This document shows positions 1 to 10,650 of a stretch of 64,000 nt of DNA, in pieces. The notes below the pieces were generated by a model that saw nothing but the letters and a program-made list of their open reading frames with translations, did no database searches and was not told where the DNA came from. The translations under genes and the position numbers were made by a program. This stretch comes from Beijerinckiaceae bacterium. Lineage in GTDB: Bacteria; Pseudomonadota; Alphaproteobacteria; Rhizobiales; Beijerinckiaceae. The stretch's first letter is position 1, and each line of letters begins with the position of its first letter. The stretch is from positions 62,001-126,000 of the forward strand of contig JAIETL010000005.1 of assembly GCA_019745195.1 (NCBI GenBank). The letters are read 5' to 3'.

Positions 1-410
1 GCGGCAAGCTCGCCTGGGGCGGCGAACTGCTGAAGCGCGAGACGCCCGGCTTCTATCTCCAGCCGGCGCTGTTCACCGAGACCACCAACGCCATGCGGAT
101 CTCGCGCGAGGAGGTGTTCGGCCCGGTCGCCAACGTCATCCGCGTCAAGGATTACGAGGAGGCGCTGACCATCGCCAACGACACCGAGTTCGGCCTCTCG
201 GCCGGCATCTGCACCACCTCGCTGAAGCATTCCACGCATTTCCGGCGCAACAGCGAGGCCGGCATGGTGATGGTCAATCTCGCCACGGCCGGGGTCGATT
301 ACCACGTGCCCTTCGGCGGCCGGAAGGGCTCGAGCTACGGCCCGCGCGAGCAGGGCGCCTATGCCAAGGAGATGTATACGACCGTGAAGACGGCTTATAC
401 GCTGGCTTGA
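1..410 (+). CDS. Aldehyde dehydrogenase, C-terminal part (cut by window edge)
   Basis: This is the C-terminal third of an NAD(P)-dependent aldehyde dehydrogenase. The frame is open from base 3, so the gene begins upstream of the window. The segment EEVFGPV is the usual motif of the family, and the run TAGVDYHVPFGGRKGSSYG near the end resembles 2,5-dioxovalerate (alpha-ketoglutaric semialdehyde) dehydrogenases, which finish oxidative degradation of pentoses and hexaric acids. The catalytic Cys and Glu lie outside the window, so the substrate is inferred from the C-terminus only. The gene converges on pobA, and a perfect hairpin separates the two. Confidence 0.85.
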   Translation, partial: GKLAWGGELLKRETPGFYLQPALFTETTNAMRISREEVFGPVANVIRVKDYEEALTIANDTEFGLSAGICTTSLKHSTHFRRNSEAGMVMVNLATAGVDYHVPFGGRKGSSYGPREQGAYAKEMYTTVKTAYTLA

Positions 411-423
411 GCAAGCAGCTCTG

Positions 424-451
424 CAACGGGTCCGGACCGCCGGACCCGTTG
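424..451. terminator. Perfect hairpin between convergent genes
   Basis: Arms at 424-435 and 440-451 form a perfect 12-bp GC-rich stem with a 4-base loop. It lies exactly between the aldehyde dehydrogenase stop (410) and the pobA stop (457). No T-run follows on either strand, so it is a probable bidirectional terminator or 3'-end stabiliser rather than a canonical intrinsic terminator. Confidence 0.55.
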
Positions 452-456
452 GGGGC

Positions 457-1724
<1,268 letters not shown>

Positions 1725-1767
1725 AATTATGAAAAAGCGCTTGCGCGACGGCGCCCGCGAGCCGGGC

Positions 1768-2646
1768 TCATCCGACGGGGATGACGTCGACCGCGACGCC
1801 GACCTTCTGCGAGCCGGGACCGACCAGCACGCCGTCCAGCGGCGAGACGTCGGCATAGTCGCGCCCGAAGGCGGTGACGATGTGGTCGTCGGCGACGATC
1901 AGGTCGTTGGTAGGGTCAAGCCCGATCCAGCCGGTCTCCGGCCCGCACCAGAGCATCACCCAGGCGTGGCTGGCGTCCGCGCCTTCGAGCCGCTTCTGGC
2001 CGGGCGGCGGAATGGTGCGGATATAGCCGCTGACATAGGCCGCCGGCAGGCCAAGACCGCGCAGGCCTGCGATCATGATATGGGCGAAATCCTGGCAGAC
2101 GCCGTGGCGTTTGGCGAAGGCTTCGGCCAGCGGCGTCGAGACCTCGGTCGCCTCGGGGTCGTACTCGAACTCGGCGCGGATCCGCGCCATCAGATCGCAG
2201 GCGGCCTCCAGCACCGGCCGCAGCGGCGAAAAGCTCTTGCGGGCATAGGCGACGACAGCGTCGACCTGCGGCGCGAGCCGGCTCGGAAAGAGCTGGTGAG
2301 CCGGCGAATCCGGGGCGAGGCTGCCCGAGGCCAGCGCCAAAGCCGCCACCTCCTCCCAATGCCGGGTCAGGCCGGGATGGGGCGCGGGCGGACGATTGAC
2401 CGCGATTCGCGCCTTCATCTCGACTTTGAGCTCGCGATGCGGCTTCGAGATGATGACCGTCGTCATCCGGTTGCCGAAGAAGCATACGCCGTCGATCCGC
2501 TCGGCCGGACGTGGCGAGATCGAAAGCTCGCTGCGCTCGACGCACTGGCCGCCGTCATTGCGCGGCAGCAGCCGCAGGATGCAGCGCGCGAGCGGGACCG
2601 GACGGCTGTAGCCATAGGTCGTGATGTGACGCAGATCGTAGATCAC
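1768..2646 (-). CDS. Transglutaminase-like cysteine peptidase
   Basis: A 292-residue protein with an N-terminal beta-rich region and a transglutaminase-like fold. The catalytic triad is visible as Cys184 (HGVCQDFAH), His227 (SHAWV) and Asp244 (DPTND). Bacterial members of this family next to ATP-grasp and alpha-E genes are predicted to cleave or transfer peptide bonds. The start is GTG at 2646, overlapping the stop of the upstream gene as GTGA, which implies translational coupling; a longer open frame upstream is only shadow. It is the last gene of the three-gene minus-strand operon. The true substrate is unknown. Confidence 0.85.
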   Translation of the reverse strand: MIYDLRHITTYGYSRPVPLARCILRLLPRNDGGQCVERSELSISPRPAERIDGVCFFGNRMTTVIISKPHRELKVEMKARIAVNRPPAPHPGLTRHWEEVAALALASGSLAPDSPAHQLFPSRLAPQVDAVVAYARKSFSPLRPVLEAACDLMARIRAEFEYDPEATEVSTPLAEAFAKRHGVCQDFAHIMIAGLRGLGLPAAYVSGYIRTIPPPGQKRLEGADASHAWVMLWCGPETGWIGLDPTNDLIVADDHIVTAFGRDYADVSPLDGVLVGPGSQKVGVAVDVIPVG

Positions 2647-5165
2647 GCGATGCCCGTCAGCCTCGAGCCTTCGGGCGCGCTGTTCTGCAGGAAATAGCGC
2701 TCGGCGACCGCGCTGGAGAGCCCCATCAGCAACTGCTCGAACAGCAGGATGCCGCTGCGGTCGAGCCGGGCGGCCTCCGCGATGCGGCATTCGGCGGCGA
2801 GCTTCAGCGCAAGACGGCGCGGCGCCTCCAGCATGCCATCCTCGTTGAGCGAAGGGAGGGTGGCGATCTCGGCATCGAGCCGGTCGATCTGGAAGGCGGC
2901 CGAGCGCGGATTATAGGGATCGAGCATGACGAGATCGAGCACCGGCTGCAGGCTCGCGCCGAGCAGATAGCGCGAGCGGTAGGTGATCTGCGAATCGGTC
3001 AGGTCGAGCAGGGCGTCGAGCGCATCGGCCGGCGCGCTCGATTCGGCGAAATGGCGGGCGAAGCGGCAGGTGGCGATGCCTCGCTCGATCCGCCTGCCGA
3101 TGTCGAGGAAGCGCCACCCCGGCCCGCGCACCATGTTTTCCTGTGAGAGGCCCGAGAAGGCGGCGAGCGACTTCAGCGCGCGGTCGGCGATCTCATAGGC
3201 CTCGCCGGCGCTGGGCGGCTTGGCTGACGTGCGGGTCAACTGATGCTGCAGGTCGCTGAAGAGCCGCCAGGCGTCGATCGAAAGCCGCTCGCGGATGACC
3301 GAGGCCGTGCGCCTGGCCTCCATCACATTGGCCGCCGCCGAGCCGTAATGCTCCAGGTCGTGCAGCGCTGCCGAGGCCTGCAGTGTCGCCACCTGCCCCT
3401 TGCCGCCTGGCGCCGCGCCCCAGGCCACCAGGAGGTTGGCCAGCCTCTTCAGCGTATCAGTGCGGCCGGGCGTCGCCGTATCGGCGTCGATCAGCCGGCC
3501 GAGCAGCGCGCGCACCAGCCGAAGCGTCGCCTCGGTCCGCTCCAGATAGCGCCCGAGCCAGAACAGATTGTCGGCCGCCCGGCTCGGCAGCGTGCCGACG
3601 AGCCGGCGGATCGCGGTGCGCTCAGGCGTCTGCAGCAGCGTCACCGGCTCGACTGGCGCGTCCGACGTCACCCAGACATCCGAGGAGCGGACGCCGCTCC
3701 TCATGCTGACGGCGCGCGCGTCGGGCTCGTCGGAGATGCGGCAGAATCCGCCGGGCATCACCTTCCAGCCATCGGGGGTGGCGGCCGCGAACACGCGCAG
3801 CGTCACCGGGCGCGGCTGCAGCCGGCCGTTCTGAAACACCGGCATGGTCGAAAGCCGCACGACCTCCTGCCCGACATAATCCATGCCGCGCGCCTCGATG
3901 CGGGCGCGAAGCGCGGCCCGCTCCGCTGCCGGCAGTTCTCCCGCGAGCACCGGGCCGGTGTCGAGCCCGCCGCCGGCCGCCCGAAAGGCCGGCGCGACGC
4001 TCATCTCGTCCAGCCGCTCGAGCACGGCGGCGCGTTCCTTGGGCTGGCCGCACCACCAGGTCGCGATCGCGGGCAGGATCATCGCCTCGCCGAGAAGCTG
4101 CCTGCCGATCGCGGGCAGGAAGCCCATCAGAGCCCGCGCCTCGACGACGCCGGAGCCGAGCCCGTTTGCGACATGGACATTGCCCTGCCGTACGGCCTGG
4201 ACCAGTCCCGCCACGCCGAGCTGCGAATGCGCGTTGAGTTCGAGCGGGTCGGAGAAATCGCCGTCGATGCGGCGCCAGATCACGTCGGCGCGCTTGGGTC
4301 CGGCGATGGTGCGGACATGGATGCGCCCGTCGCGCATCATCAGGTCGCCGCCCTCGACCAAAAGGAAGCCGAGATAGCGCGCCAGATAGGTCTGCTCGAA
4401 ATAGCTTTCGTTCAGCGGGCCGGGCGTCAGCAGGCAGATGCGCGGCTCGACGCGCTTGGAACGGGACACAAGTCCGGCGCGAAAACCCTGGAAGAAGGCG
4501 GCCAGCCGCTCGATGTTCATGGTCCGGAACAGTTCGGGAAAGGCGCGCGCCTGGGCCAGCCGGTTCTCCAGCGCGTAGCCCGCGCCCGAAGGCGCCTGCG
4601 TGCGGTCGCCCAGCACCCACCAGCGCCCGTCGGGTCCCCGGCCGAGATCGGCCGCGTAGAGCTGGAGCGAACCGCCGCCGGGCGCGCCCTGCAGCGGGCG
4701 CAGATAATCCGGGCTGCCGGTGACGATCGAAGCCGGCAGCAAGCCGTTGGCGATCATCTCGCCGGGGCCATAGATGTCGTCGAGCAGGCCTGACAGCAGT
4801 TGCGCCCGCTGTGCGACGCCGGCTGCGATCGTCTCCCATTCCGCGCCGGGAATGAGCAGCGGCACATGGGACAGCGGCCAGGCGCGCTCGCCGGCGAGCG
4901 GATCGCGCGTATCGACATCGCCATGGACGCGGTAGGAGACGCCGGTGTCGCGGACATGCCGATCGGCGAGGCCGAAGCGCTGGCCGAGTTCGTCCTGGCT
5001 GAGCGCGCTCCATTCGGCCAGGAACGGCTCCCAATGCGGCCGGATCGCGCCGTCGCCATCCATCATCTCGTCGCGCGCGCCGGTCAGCGGCCGGTAGCCG
5101 GACAACAGGGCGTTGCGCCGTTCCGTCTTCAATCGTGTCGACGAGGAGCGGCCTTGCAGCGCCAT
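2643..5165 (-). CDS. Fused circularly permuted ATP-grasp and alpha-E protein
   Basis: An 840-residue two-part protein. Residues about 40-500 match the circularly permuted ATP-grasp family (CP_ATPgrasp_2, formerly DUF404/DUF407), with landmarks such as RVHGDVDTRDPLAGER and LTPGPLNESYFEQTYLARYL. Residues about 520-840 match the helical alpha-E domain (DUF403), beginning near PSRAADNLFWLGRYLERTEA. The ATP-grasp part is predicted to form amide or peptide bonds with ATP; alpha-E is a conserved helical partner. In many bacteria the two are separate genes, here one polypeptide. The upstream DUF2126 gene ends 9 bases before its ATG and the downstream transglutaminase overlaps its stop. The product made by the system is not known. 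Confidence 0.88.
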   Translation of the reverse strand: MALQGRSSSTRLKTERRNALLSGYRPLTGARDEMMDGDGAIRPHWEPFLAEWSALSQDELGQRFGLADRHVRDTGVSYRVHGDVDTRDPLAGERAWPLSHVPLLIPGAEWETIAAGVAQRAQLLSGLLDDIYGPGEMIANGLLPASIVTGSPDYLRPLQGAPGGGSLQLYAADLGRGPDGRWWVLGDRTQAPSGAGYALENRLAQARAFPELFRTMNIERLAAFFQGFRAGLVSRSKRVEPRICLLTPGPLNESYFEQTYLARYLGFLLVEGGDLMMRDGRIHVRTIAGPKRADVIWRRIDGDFSDPLELNAHSQLGVAGLVQAVRQGNVHVANGLGSGVVEARALMGFLPAIGRQLLGEAMILPAIATWWCGQPKERAAVLERLDEMSVAPAFRAAGGGLDTGPVLAGELPAAERAALRARIEARGMDYVGQEVVRLSTMPVFQNGRLQPRPVTLRVFAAATPDGWKVMPGGFCRISDEPDARAVSMRSGVRSSDVWVTSDAPVEPVTLLQTPERTAIRRLVGTLPSRAADNLFWLGRYLERTEATLRLVRALLGRLIDADTATPGRTDTLKRLANLLVAWGAAPGGKGQVATLQASAALHDLEHYGSAAANVMEARRTASVIRERLSIDAWRLFSDLQHQLTRTSAKPPSAGEAYEIADRALKSLAAFSGLSQENMVRGPGWRFLDIGRRIERGIATCRFARHFAESSAPADALDALLDLTDSQITYRSRYLLGASLQPVLDLVMLDPYNPRSAAFQIDRLDAEIATLPSLNEDGMLEAPRRLALKLAAECRIAEAARLDRSGILLFEQLLMGLSSAVAERYFLQNSAPEGSRLTGIA

Positions 5166-5174
5166 CGGTCCCGT

Positions 5175-8100
5175 TCATCCCCCCATCGGACGCCGCAGAT
5201 CCAAGGTCATTGGAAAATCCGGGCTGCGTTCTTCCGGCGGAATCGCCAGCGCTCCGGGACTATGACCGATTGACTCGAAACGCGCGAGCCGCCGCGCCTC
5301 CGCTTCGTAGGAATTCACAGGCGGCGTCTCGTAGTTGCGCCCGCCGGGATGGGCGACATGGTAGACGCAGCCGCCCAGCGAGCGCCCCACCCATGTATCG
5401 ACGATGTCGAAGGTCAACGGGGCATGTACCGGAATCGTCGGATGCAGGCCGGACGCCGGCTGCCAGGCCTTGAAGCGCACGCCGCCGATCGCATCGCCTG
5501 AACGGCCGGCGGGTGTCATCGGGATACGGCGGCCGTTGCAGGTCACGATATGGCGGCCGGGCACGAGCCCGCTCGCCTTGACCTGCAGGCGCTCCACGGA
5601 GGAATCGACATAGCGCACCGTGCCGCCGATCGCGCCTTCCTCGCCCATGACGTGCCATGGCTCCAGCGCCTGCCGGATCTCGATCTCGACGCCGCCATGC
5701 TCGACTCGGCCGTAGAACGGGAAGCGGAACTCGGCCTGCGCCTCGAACCAGGCCGGGTCGAAGGCGTAGCCGGCGCGGTTGAGGTCGGCGAGCACCTCGC
5801 CGAAATCCTGCCAGACCATCTCGGGCAGCATGAAGCGGTCATGCAGCGTCGTGCCCCAGCGCACCAGCTTGCCGGCTTGCGGCTCACGCCAGAACCATGC
5901 GACCAGCGCCCGGATTAGGAGCTGCTGCGCGAGGCTCATCCGCGCGTCGGGCGGCATCTCGAAGGAGCGGAACTCGATCAGTCCGAGCCGGCCGGTCGGC
6001 CCGTCTGGCGAATAGAGCTTGTCGATGCAGATTTCGGTGCGGTGCGTATTGCCCGAGACGTCGACCAGCAGGTTGCGCAGCAGCCGGTCGATCCGCCAGA
6101 GCGGGATCGCGGGCTCGCCGGGCCTGGGGATCATCGAAAGCGCGATCTCCAGCTCGTAGAGCTGGTCGTGGCGCGCCTCGTCGATGCGCGGGGCCTGGCT
6201 GGTCGGGCCGATGAACAGCCCCGAGAAGAGATAGGACAGGGACGGGTGGCGGTTCCAGTAGAGGATGATGCTCTTGAGCACGTCCGGCCGGCGCAGGAAG
6301 GGCGAATCCGGCGGGGTGACGCCGCCAAGAACGACATGGTTGCCGCCGCCCGTGCCGGTATGGCGGCCATCGACCATGAACTTCTCGGCGCAGAGTCGCG
6401 ACTGCCGCGCCTCCTCGTAGACGCCGCGCGTGATCGCGACCGCCTGTCGCCAGTTCTTCGCCGGGTGGATGTTGACCTCGATCACGCCGGGATCGGGTGT
6501 GACCTTGATGTTGCTCAGCCGCGGATCGTGCGGCGGCGAATAGCCCTCGATATGGACCGGCTGGCCGAGCTCCGTCGCCACCGCCTCGACGCTGGCGATC
6601 AGCTCGAGATAGTCCTCCAGCTTTTCGACCGGCGGCAGGAAGACGCAGAGCACGTTGTCGCGCACCTCGAGGCTGAGCGCGGTGCGGACATGCTCGCCGC
6701 CGATCTCCTGTTCGGTGCGGTCTTGTGCGCCAGAGCCCGGAGCAGGATCGACGGCGCGGGACATCTGCGCATGAGCCCCCATTCCGCCCCCCCAGTCCTC
6801 ATCCTGAGGAGCAGCCGAAGGCTGCGTCTCGAAGGAGCCTCCAGAGACCACTGGAGCATCCTTCGAGACGGCCACTGGCGCGGCCTCCTCAGGATGAGGT
6901 CTGAGGGATGCGGAAGGTGACTGGCTGGCCGATGGCAGCGGCCCGCGCGGCTCCATCGGATCCTGCGGGTGGATGTGCGGATACTCGTCCTTGGGCACGA
7001 CCGGCAGCGAGCCCAGCGGCAGCCGGTAGCCGACGGGCGAATCGCCCGGCACGAGAAAGAGCTTGCCGCGTCGGAGCTTCCATTTCTCCGAGCGCCAGCG
7101 CCGGTCGCCGGCTAAGCCCTGCCAGCGCTGCACGGGAATGACATAGCCGCGCGGATTGCCCAGGCCGAGCTGGAACACCTGCGCCATCCGCGCCCGCTCT
7201 TCCGGGTCGGCGAGACGCGGATCAAGCGGATCGACATTGTCTGGAAGCTGCGCCTCCTTCAACAGCCAGTGGCCGGTGTCTTCATAGGCCGGCAGCACAT
7301 ACTCCGCGCCGAGCCCGAGCTTCTCCGACAGGCCAGCCGCCAGCGCTTCCGCGTCGCGGATCGAGGCGGCCTGCTCCAGCTCGCGGTCGCCGCCGGTCTT
7401 CGCGCCGGGTTCGCGCGCGATCAGGGCGGCATCGCGCCAGATCGGCTCGCCATCGGCGCGCCAGTAGAGAGCGAAAGCCCAGCGCGGCAGGCTCTCGCCC
7501 GGATACCATTTGCCCTGGCCGTAATGCAGCATCCCGCCGGGCGCGAAGCGCTCGCGCAGCCGCCGGATGAGTTCGTCGGCTTTCTGGCGCTTGGTCGGGC
7601 CGACGGCGTCGATGTTCCATTCCGCCCCGGTCTGGTTCTCGATCGAGACGAAGGTCGGCTCGCCGCCCATCGTCAGACGGACGTCGCCGGCCGAAAGGTC
7701 CGCCTCGACCTGCTCGCCCAGCGCATCGAGCCGCTGCCAGGATTCGTCGGAGAAGGGCAGGGTAATGCGCGGCACCTCGTGGACGCGATCGACCCGCATC
7801 GAAAAGTCGAAAGAGGTTTCGGCATAGCTCGCAACGCCCGAGACCGGCGCGGCCGAGCGGTAATGCGGCGTCGCCGCCAGCGGCAGATGGCCCTCGCCGG
7901 TGAGCAGTCCCGAGGTCGGGTCGAGCCCGATCCAGCCCGCGCCGGGGATGTAGATCTCGGCCCAGGCGTGCAGGTCGGTGAAGTCCTTGTCGGTGCCGCG
8001 TGGACCCTCCAGCGGGTCGATATCGGCCTTCATCTGGATCAGGTAACCGGAGACGAAGCGCGCCGCGAAGCCCAGATGCCGCATGATCTGGACGAGCAGC

Positions 8101-8654
8101 CAGCTCGTGTCGCGGCAGGAGCCGGATTTGATGTCGAGCGTATGCTCGGGCTCCTGCACGCCGGGCTCCATCCGGATGCCATAGGCGATGCCGGCCGCCA
8201 GCCGCGCATTCAGGTCGACGATGAAGTTGACGGTGTTGGTCGGCTCGCGCGGGATCGTCTTGAGATAGGCCTCCAGCAGCGGCCCCGGCGGCTCGGTGAC
8301 GAGATAGGGCGCAAGCTCGGCCCGCAACTCGTCGGGATAGGCGAAGGGGAAGGTCTCGGCGTCGGTCTCGACGAAGAAGTCGAACGGATTGATGATCGAC
8401 AGCTCGGTGACGAGATCGACCTCGATCCGGAACTCCTGCACCGGTTCCGGAAAGACGAAGCGCGCCAGCCAGTTGCCGCTCGGGTCCTGCTGCCAGTTCA
8501 CGAAATGCTCGGCCGGCGAGACTTTCAGCGAGTAGCTGTTGATCGCGGCACGGCAATGCGGGGCCGGTCGCAGCCGGATGATCTGTGGGCCGAGCGTGAC
8601 CGGCCGGTCATATCTGTAATGAGTGACGTGGTTCAGCGCGGCGATGATGGCCAA
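5175..8654 (-). CDS. DUF2126 transglutaminase-like protein
   Basis: A 1159-residue protein, first gene of the transglutaminase/ATP-grasp operon. The N-terminal 300 residues form a transglutaminase-like domain with Cys180 (SGSCRDTSW), His229 (DLHAWAE) and Asp245 (GLDPTSG). The rest is the long DUF2126 region typical of this neighbourhood. The start is TTG at 8654, which gives the usual N-terminus ([14 protein letters not shown]). Around residues 586-620 a Pro/Ser/Ala-rich linker is encoded by a dispersed palindromic repeat (6797-6899) read in frame, so this segment is an insertion rather than conserved domain. Its role is presumably peptide processing together with the ATP-grasp ligase; this is inference from family context. 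Confidence 0.87.
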   Translation of the reverse strand: MAIIAALNHVTHYRYDRPVTLGPQIIRLRPAPHCRAAINSYSLKVSPAEHFVNWQQDPSGNWLARFVFPEPVQEFRIEVDLVTELSIINPFDFFVETDAETFPFAYPDELRAELAPYLVTEPPGPLLEAYLKTIPREPTNTVNFIVDLNARLAAGIAYGIRMEPGVQEPEHTLDIKSGSCRDTSWLLVQIMRHLGFAARFVSGYLIQMKADIDPLEGPRGTDKDFTDLHAWAEIYIPGAGWIGLDPTSGLLTGEGHLPLAATPHYRSAAPVSGVASYAETSFDFSMRVDRVHEVPRITLPFSDESWQRLDALGEQVEADLSAGDVRLTMGGEPTFVSIENQTGAEWNIDAVGPTKRQKADELIRRLRERFAPGGMLHYGQGKWYPGESLPRWAFALYWRADGEPIWRDAALIAREPGAKTGGDRELEQAASIRDAEALAAGLSEKLGLGAEYVLPAYEDTGHWLLKEAQLPDNVDPLDPRLADPEERARMAQVFQLGLGNPRGYVIPVQRWQGLAGDRRWRSEKWKLRRGKLFLVPGDSPVGYRLPLGSLPVVPKDEYPHIHPQDPMEPRGPLPSASQSPSASLRPHPEEAAPVAVSKDAPVVSGGSFETQPSAAPQDEDWGGGMGAHAQMSRAVDPAPGSGAQDRTEQEIGGEHVRTALSLEVRDNVLCVFLPPVEKLEDYLELIASVEAVATELGQPVHIEGYSPPHDPRLSNIKVTPDPGVIEVNIHPAKNWRQAVAITRGVYEEARQSRLCAEKFMVDGRHTGTGGGNHVVLGGVTPPDSPFLRRPDVLKSIILYWNRHPSLSYLFSGLFIGPTSQAPRIDEARHDQLYELEIALSMIPRPGEPAIPLWRIDRLLRNLLVDVSGNTHRTEICIDKLYSPDGPTGRLGLIEFRSFEMPPDARMSLAQQLLIRALVAWFWREPQAGKLVRWGTTLHDRFMLPEMVWQDFGEVLADLNRAGYAFDPAWFEAQAEFRFPFYGRVEHGGVEIEIRQALEPWHVMGEEGAIGGTVRYVDSSVERLQVKASGLVPGRHIVTCNGRRIPMTPAGRSGDAIGGVRFKAWQPASGLHPTIPVHAPLTFDIVDTWVGRSLGGCVYHVAHPGGRNYETPPVNSYEAEARRLARFESIGHSPGALAIPPEERSPDFPMTLDLRRPMGG
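6797..6899. repeat. Palindromic repeat read in frame inside the DUF2126 gene
   Basis: About 103 bases bounded by CCTCATCCTGAGGAG and its complement, with inner arms containing GGAGCATCCTTCGAGACG. The same element recurs at 38235-38350, where it is mostly outside genes. Here the minus-strand reading stays open and adds about 34 residues including PHPEEAAP and VSKDAP. Confidence 0.85.
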
Positions 8655-8916
8655 GACGGACCTGCTTCCATGCGCGAGGCGAAGGCGCCAGGCGCGGTTA
8701 CGTTAGCGGCGCAGAACGGGCGCGCAAAGCCGCAACTTGCGCAAGTCAGCGCCGGCAAAGCAGGCCTCTGCGCAAGAATCAGGCAATCTCTTCCTGGTTG
8801 TCGCACCTCCCTGATGGCGGCGCTGGACATCGCCTGCCGAGTGGTTCCACATTGCACGAAGCGCCACGGCCATCGTCCTCAAACGAGCCGCAGGCCTGCA
8901 ACAGATGGGGATTTTC

Positions 8917-10521
8917 ATGCGTCACGTCACCAAACTGATGGTCGCCTCCGCCTTCTCGGCGCTGATGGCGACGACCGCGCAGATCACGGTGTCCCTCGCG
9001 CAGACGCCCAAGGACACGGTCGTCATGGCCAAGCAGATCGACGACATCATCACGCTCGATCCCGCCGAGGCGTTCGAGTTTTCCGGCGTCGAGGTCGGCG
9101 CCAATGTCTACGACAAGCTGATCGGCGTCGATCTCGCCAAGGGCAACGCGCTCGTCGGCGAACTCGCCGCGAGCTGGACGGTCAGCCCCGACAACCTGAC
9201 CTACACCTTCAAGCTGCGGCCGGGCGTCAAGTTCCATTCCGGCAACGCCTTGACCGCCGCCGACGTGGTCTATTCCTTCCAGCGCGCCGTGACCCTGAAC
9301 AAGTCGCCCGGCTTCATCCTGACCCAGTTCGGCTTCACCAAGGACAACGTGCTGGAGAAGGTCAGGGCGAGCGACGATTCGACCGTCGTCATCACCGTCT
9401 CCAAGCCCTTCGCGCCGACCTTCTTTCTCAACTGCCTTACCTCGGGCGTGGCGTCTATCGTCGACAGCAAGCTGGTCAAGGCCAACGAGAAGGACGGCGA
9501 TTTTGGCAATGGCTGGATGAAGCTGAACTCGGCCGGCTCGGGCGCCTACAAGGTCCGCGCCTACCGTCCCAACGAGCAATATGCGCTCGACGCCAACGAG
9601 GGCTGGTACAAGGGCGCGCCCAAGAACAAGCGCGTCATCGTGCGCCACGTCGCCGAGCCCGCCTCGCAGCGCCTGCTGCTGGAGAAGGGCGACATCGACA
9701 TCGCCCGCAACCTCTCCAAGGACCAGCTCGCCGCGGTCAAGACCAACAAGGACGTCGAGATCGTCCAGGGCGACAAGGGCTATATCCTCTATCTCGGCCT
9801 GAACACGAAGAACCCGAACTTCGCCAAGCCGGAGGTGCGCGAGGCGCTGAAATGGCTGGTCGACTACAAGTCGATCGAAACCAACATCGTCGAGGGCACC
9901 TACAAGCACCATGAATCGTTCCTGCCCAAGGGCTTCCTCGGCGCGATCGACGACAAGCCCTACAGCTTCAATCCCGCCAAGGCGAAGGAACTGCTCGCCA
10001 AGGCCGGCCTGCCCAACGGCTTCTCGGTCACCATGGATGTGCGCTCGGTCTCGCCGATCACCGATATCGCCCAGGCGGTGCAGGCGAGCTGGGCCCAGGC
10101 CGGCATCAAGCTCGAGCTGATCCCCGGCGACGGCAAGCAGACGTTGACCAAGTACCGCGCCCGCACCCACGACATCTATATCGGCCAGTGGGGCCCGGAC
10201 TATCTCGACCCGCACACCAATGCCGAGACCTTCGCCATCAACGAGAACAATGGCGAGGACGCCAAGTCGAAGACGCTCGCCTGGCGCAACGCCTGGGATA
10301 TCCCGGACATGACCAAGGTCACCCAGGCCAACGTGCTGGAGACCGACGCCGCCAAGCGCGCCGCCGTCTACGGCTCGCTCCAGCGCGATCACCAGATGGT
10401 CTCGCCCTTCGTCATCATGTTCCAGCAGGTCGAGGTCTCGGCCGAGCGCAAGGGCGTCAATGGCTGGGTGATCGGACCGAGCTCCGACACCAATTTCTAC
10501 GCGCCGATCGCGAAGAACTGA
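8917..10521 (+). CDS. Peptide/opine-type ABC transporter substrate-binding protein (cluster A)
   Basis: A periplasmic solute-binding protein of family 5 (SBP_bac_5; DppA/OppA-like), about 534 residues. An N-terminal signal peptide ends near SLAQ. The family block FHSGNALTAADVVYSFQRA is clear, as is the C-terminal lobe with YIGQWGPDYLDPHTNA. ATG 8917 (MRHVTK) is preferred over ATG 8905 because GGGGA lies close upstream of it. It is the first gene of a five-gene importer and is divergent from the DUF2126 operon. A hairpin followed by a T-rich stretch separates it from the permeases, consistent with higher expression of the binding protein. The substrate cannot be told; dipeptides, oligopeptides or opines are the family range. 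Confidence 0.88.
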   Translation: MRHVTKLMVASAFSALMATTAQITVSLAQTPKDTVVMAKQIDDIITLDPAEAFEFSGVEVGANVYDKLIGVDLAKGNALVGELAASWTVSPDNLTYTFKLRPGVKFHSGNALTAADVVYSFQRAVTLNKSPGFILTQFGFTKDNVLEKVRASDDSTVVITVSKPFAPTFFLNCLTSGVASIVDSKLVKANEKDGDFGNGWMKLNSAGSGAYKVRAYRPNEQYALDANEGWYKGAPKNKRVIVRHVAEPASQRLLLEKGDIDIARNLSKDQLAAVKTNKDVEIVQGDKGYILYLGLNTKNPNFAKPEVREALKWLVDYKSIETNIVEGTYKHHESFLPKGFLGAIDDKPYSFNPAKAKELLAKAGLPNGFSVTMDVRSVSPITDIAQAVQASWAQAGIKLELIPGDGKQTLTKYRARTHDIYIGQWGPDYLDPHTNAETFAINENNGEDAKSKTLAWRNAWDIPDMTKVTQANVLETDAAKRAAVYGSLQRDHQMVSPFVIMFQQVEVSAERKGVNGWVIGPSSDTNFYAPIAKN

Positions 10522-10539
10522 GCTTTCGAGCTGCCACCA

Positions 10540-10580
10540 CCCGCCGTGTCCTGACCGGATGCGGCGGGCTTTCTGCTTTT
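10540..10580 (+). terminator. Hairpin with T-rich tail after the binding-protein gene
   Basis: CCCGCCG (10540-10546) pairs with CGGCGGG (10562-10568) around a 15-base loop, followed by CTTTCTGCTTTT. It sits between the binding-protein stop and the first permease. It is probably a partial terminator or an mRNA 3'-end stabiliser. Confidence 0.45.
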
Positions 10581-10650
10581 GACGAATGCAAGCCGGACGC
10601 ATGATCGAGCCAGAAACCGCCACGCCCGCTATGCAGGACAGGATGCGGCG

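Noticed and set aside
7269-9914. An 881-codon open frame spanning the DUF2126 and binding-protein genes
   Set aside because: It runs antisense through one gene and out of frame through another, so it cannot be a single real gene.
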